From Candidatus Woesearchaeota archaeon (GTDB taxonomy: Archaea; Nanobdellota; Nanobdellia; Woesearchaeales; GW2011-AR15), in contig JAMPXQ010000057.1 of the NCBI GenBank assembly GCA_023701075.1, forward strand, positions 1 through 8,313: 8,313 nt of DNA, read 5' to 3'. Position 1 is the stretch's first letter. Every line of letters begins with the position of its first letter. The notes beneath the pieces are model-generated. The model ran no database searches. It had not been told where the DNA came from and saw only the letters and a program-made list of their open reading frames with translations. The position numbers and the translations under genes were made by a program. Shown piece after piece: positions 7,001-8,313 of this stretch.

Positions 7001-7013
7001 GAAAAGTATATAA
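7001..7013 (+). promoter_or_regulatory. BRE and TATA box for the RHH-KaiC operon
   Basis: GAAAA (7001-7005, BRE-like) is followed by GTATATAA (7006-7013). Transcription should start near 7034-7037, giving a leader of about 40 nt before the ATG at 7079. Confidence 0.6.
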
Positions 7014-7066
7014 GTGCAAAAAATCACAGTTTTTTAAGTAATTTGATAATTATTGATAAATTGCAC

Positions 7067-7072
7067 AGAGGT
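7067..7072 (+). promoter_or_regulatory. Ribosome binding site deciding the RHH start
   Basis: AGAGGT lies 6 nt before the ATG at 7079 and only 3 nt before the ATG at 7076. The in-frame TTG at 7043 has no such site and falls almost at the predicted transcription start. The ATG at 7079 is therefore the best choice, with 7076 second. Confidence 0.55.
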
Positions 7073-7078
7073 ATCATG

Positions 7079-7237
7079 ATGAGAAAACCAAGACCGAAGA
7101 AGAACAGGATATGGCTATACGTCGATGAAGATATCCTTAAGTGGGTATATGATGAGATGAAGAAGAAAGTCTATGCAGACGAATCGCATTGCTTTGAGCG
7201 GCTTGTCATGGAGAAGATGGAAGGTGGCAGAAGATGA
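7079..7237 (+). CDS. Small ribbon-helix-helix-like protein
   Basis: 52 residues, strongly basic at the N-terminus (MRKPRPKK). It then shows the order expected of a ribbon-helix-helix protein: a beta strand (RIWLYV), a first helix (DEDILKWVYDEMKKK), a turn, and a second helix beginning near ADESHCFERL and running to the end. Such proteins dimerise through the strand and bind DNA with it, so a small transcription regulator, possibly of its own operon, is the leading reading. Its stop overlaps the ATG of the KaiC-like gene (ATGA), so the two proteins are made together and may interact. Length is normal for this class. It could instead be a non-DNA-binding partner of the ATPase, as the predicted DNA-contacting strand is unusually hydrophobic and aromatic. 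Confidence 0.75.
   Translation: MRKPRPKKNRIWLYVDEDILKWVYDEMKKKVYADESHCFERLVMEKMEGGRR
7223..7227 (+). promoter_or_regulatory. Ribosome binding site for the KaiC-like gene
   Basis: GGTGG lies 6 nt before the ATG at 7234, within the end of the RHH-like gene, and supports this start despite the 4-nt overlap. Confidence 0.55.
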
Positions 7238-8031
7238 CACAAGACACGTTCCTGAAGAACAATCCATGGCTCCATGTAGAGGATGAAAGATTCATAAAGA
7301 CAGGCGTTCCCGGCTTTGATGAACTGATTACAAACGGCATACCTAAGTGCTCGCAGGTCTTGGTGTCCGGCGGGCCAGGGACATTGAAATCGACTTTCTG
7401 CCTCCAGGTGCTGGTGAACGCAGCAAGGAAAGGGAAGAAATGCCTTTTCTTGAGCTTTGAGGAGTCAGAAGAGAACATAATCCGTAACATGCATAATTTC
7501 GGGTTTGATCCTGATGGTCTGCTCAAGGAAGGCAATCTTGTGATAAAGAAGATGGACCCATTCCAGATGTCTCGTTCAGTTGAGACTTTGCTTGCGCAGG
7601 CAAGAGGAGAGCTTCTAATAGAAGTCAATGAGGCAAAGAATCTCATCCCGGAGGGCATGGTTCCTGATATAGTCGTAGTTGATAGCCTATCAGCGATCTC
7701 AGCAGGGTTCTTCGGCAAAGAAGAAGGTTATAGGGCATATATGTCGCAGATCTTTGAGACATTTCGTGAGCTCAAGACAACCTCCCTCTTGATTACAGAG
7801 ATAGAATACAGCACTACAAGGTACAGTAAATCTGGGGTGGAAGAATTCCTTTCAGACGGTGTCTTTGTCTTCTATAATCTGAGGCAGGGCAGCCAGAGGG
7901 TGAATGCGACAGAGATAGTGAAACTCAGAGGGACGCTGCACCAGAAGAAGATAGTGCCTTTCAAGGTGTTTCCGGGAAAGGGCATCACAGTCTATCCAAG
8001 TGAGGAATTGTTTGTATCAGAGAAGCAGTGA
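7234..8031 (+). CDS. Single-domain KaiC-like ATPase with variant Walker A
   Basis: 265 residues, one complete KaiC/RAD55-like RecA domain of normal length. The N-terminus has the family signature TGVPGFDELITNGIP before the P-loop. The P-loop reads GGPGTLKS (46-53): Leu51 replaces the Gly that normally precedes the Walker lysine (K52). The catalytic Glu pair is intact (LSFEES, E76-E77), as are Walker B (IVVVDS, D150) and the C-terminal RGTLHQ segment with the following G-I-T-V-Y-P strand. It should bind a nucleotide and may hydrolyse it with altered kinetics. These proteins usually act as regulatory or signalling ATPases in archaea; the substrate or partner is unknown. It is translated from the same message as the RHH-like protein, which suggests an ATPase/regulator pair. 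It has no DUF5752-like domain, unlike the KaiC-like gene upstream. Confidence 0.85.
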   Translation: MTQDTFLKNNPWLHVEDERFIKTGVPGFDELITNGIPKCSQVLVSGGPGTLKSTFCLQVLVNAARKGKKCLFLSFEESEENIIRNMHNFGFDPDGLLKEGNLVIKKMDPFQMSRSVETLLAQARGELLIEVNEAKNLIPEGMVPDIVVVDSLSAISAGFFGKEEGYRAYMSQIFETFRELKTTSLLITEIEYSTTRYSKSGVEEFLSDGVFVFYNLRQGSQRVNATEIVKLRGTLHQKKIVPFKVFPGKGITVYPSEELFVSEKQ

Positions 8032-8075
8032 TGCATGAAAAACAATGAACAAAAAAATAATTGACTAAAAAAACA
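8032..8075. other. Short A-rich spacer
   Basis: 44 nt with A runs (8051-8057, 8067-8073). There is no T-rich terminator and no convincing TATA box or ribosome binding site, so the next gene may be co-transcribed with the KaiC-like gene or start from a weak, almost leaderless promoter around 8051-8060. Confidence 0.4.
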
Positions 8076-8313
8076 ATGGCTGATAGATTAAACGCATGGA
8101 AATGGATGATTGTATTTGTTATACTTTCAGCCATGCTGTTTTCTGTGCAGGCAGATCCGGGCGGTTTCTGCTACACATCACCATGTTCCTGCGGATTGGC
8201 TTGTCAGGATGGAGGGAATGAGAGCGCGAATGGATACAATACTTTTGACAGCTGCAGGGATGGTACGGTCGATACATATGAATACGTCCATGACATTTTC
8301 CTTACAAGCCTTA
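8076..8313 (+). CDS. Secreted Cys-rich surface protein (3' partial)
   Basis: Only the first 79 codons are in the window. The N-terminus is a clear Sec signal peptide: a charged start (MADRLNAWKW), a hydrophobic core (MIVFVILSAMLFSV) and a likely cleavage site after VQA. The mature start has five Cys within about 45 residues (FCY, PCSC, LAC, DSC), suggesting disulfides in an extracellular domain, and one sequon (NES). The stretch RDGTVDTYEYVHDIFLTSL looks like the start of a beta-sandwich surface domain; I cannot assign a family. An in-frame TTG at 8061 is a possible alternative start, but the ATG fits the signal peptide better. It may be a large surface protein like the one entering at the left edge, but the visible parts do not overlap, so this cannot be tested here. 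Confidence 0.75.
   Translation, partial: MADRLNAWKWMIVFVILSAMLFSVQADPGGFCYTSPCSCGLACQDGGNESANGYNTFDSCRDGTVDTYEYVHDIFLTSL

Overview
The window looks like a piece of an archaeal chromosome, most likely from an uncultivated DPANN-type lineage (Woesearchaeota/Pacearchaeota-like; lineage is my inference). Reasons: TATA boxes with purine-rich upstream elements, T-run terminators without bacterial-type hairpins, Arg codons mostly AGG/AGA and many ATA Ile codons, a HerA-family ATPase, two single-domain KaiC/RecA-like ATPases, and secreted proteins rich in N-glycosylation sequons. All genes are on the + strand.

Layout. (1) Positions 1-6680 form a four-gene, tightly packed operon. It begins with a very large membrane protein, cut at its 5' end by the window edge, that joins a glycosylated extracellular beta-sandwich region, one transmembrane helix and a cytoplasmic HerA/VirB4-like pump ATPase. 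It continues with a DUF5752-like domain protein (ATGA overlap), a long coiled-coil protein (1-nt gap) and a DUF5752-like/KaiC-like ATPase fusion (72-nt gap holding a hairpin). The same ~75-residue domain, marked by HVNxxKNDFxxW, occurs in three of the four proteins. (2) Positions 6681-7078 are a ~400-bp AT-rich intergenic region with a T-rich terminator, a TATA box, a possible ~115-nt structured small RNA ending in a T7-A-T8 tract, and a second TATA box. (3) Positions 7079-8031 hold a two-gene unit: a 52-residue ribbon-helix-helix-like protein overlapping (ATGA) a KaiC-like ATPase with an unusual Walker A motif. (4) From 8076 to the edge is the start of a secreted, Cys-rich protein.

How they may work together (inference): the first operon reads as a membrane-anchored machine. 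A surface-exposed sensor or adhesin is covalently linked to a motor ATPase inside the cell; DUF5752-like domains on motor, adaptor and KaiC-like protein would act as a shared docking module, with the coiled-coil protein as scaffold. The parts list recalls the archaellum motor base (coiled-coil ArlC/D/E, KaiC-like ArlH, secretion ATPase ArlI), but with a HerA-type motor instead of ArlI and no pilin or ArlJ-like membrane platform in view. No NurA, Mre11 or Rad50 gene is present, so an ordinary DNA end-resection role is not supported. I cannot name this system, and it is the best candidate here for something undescribed.
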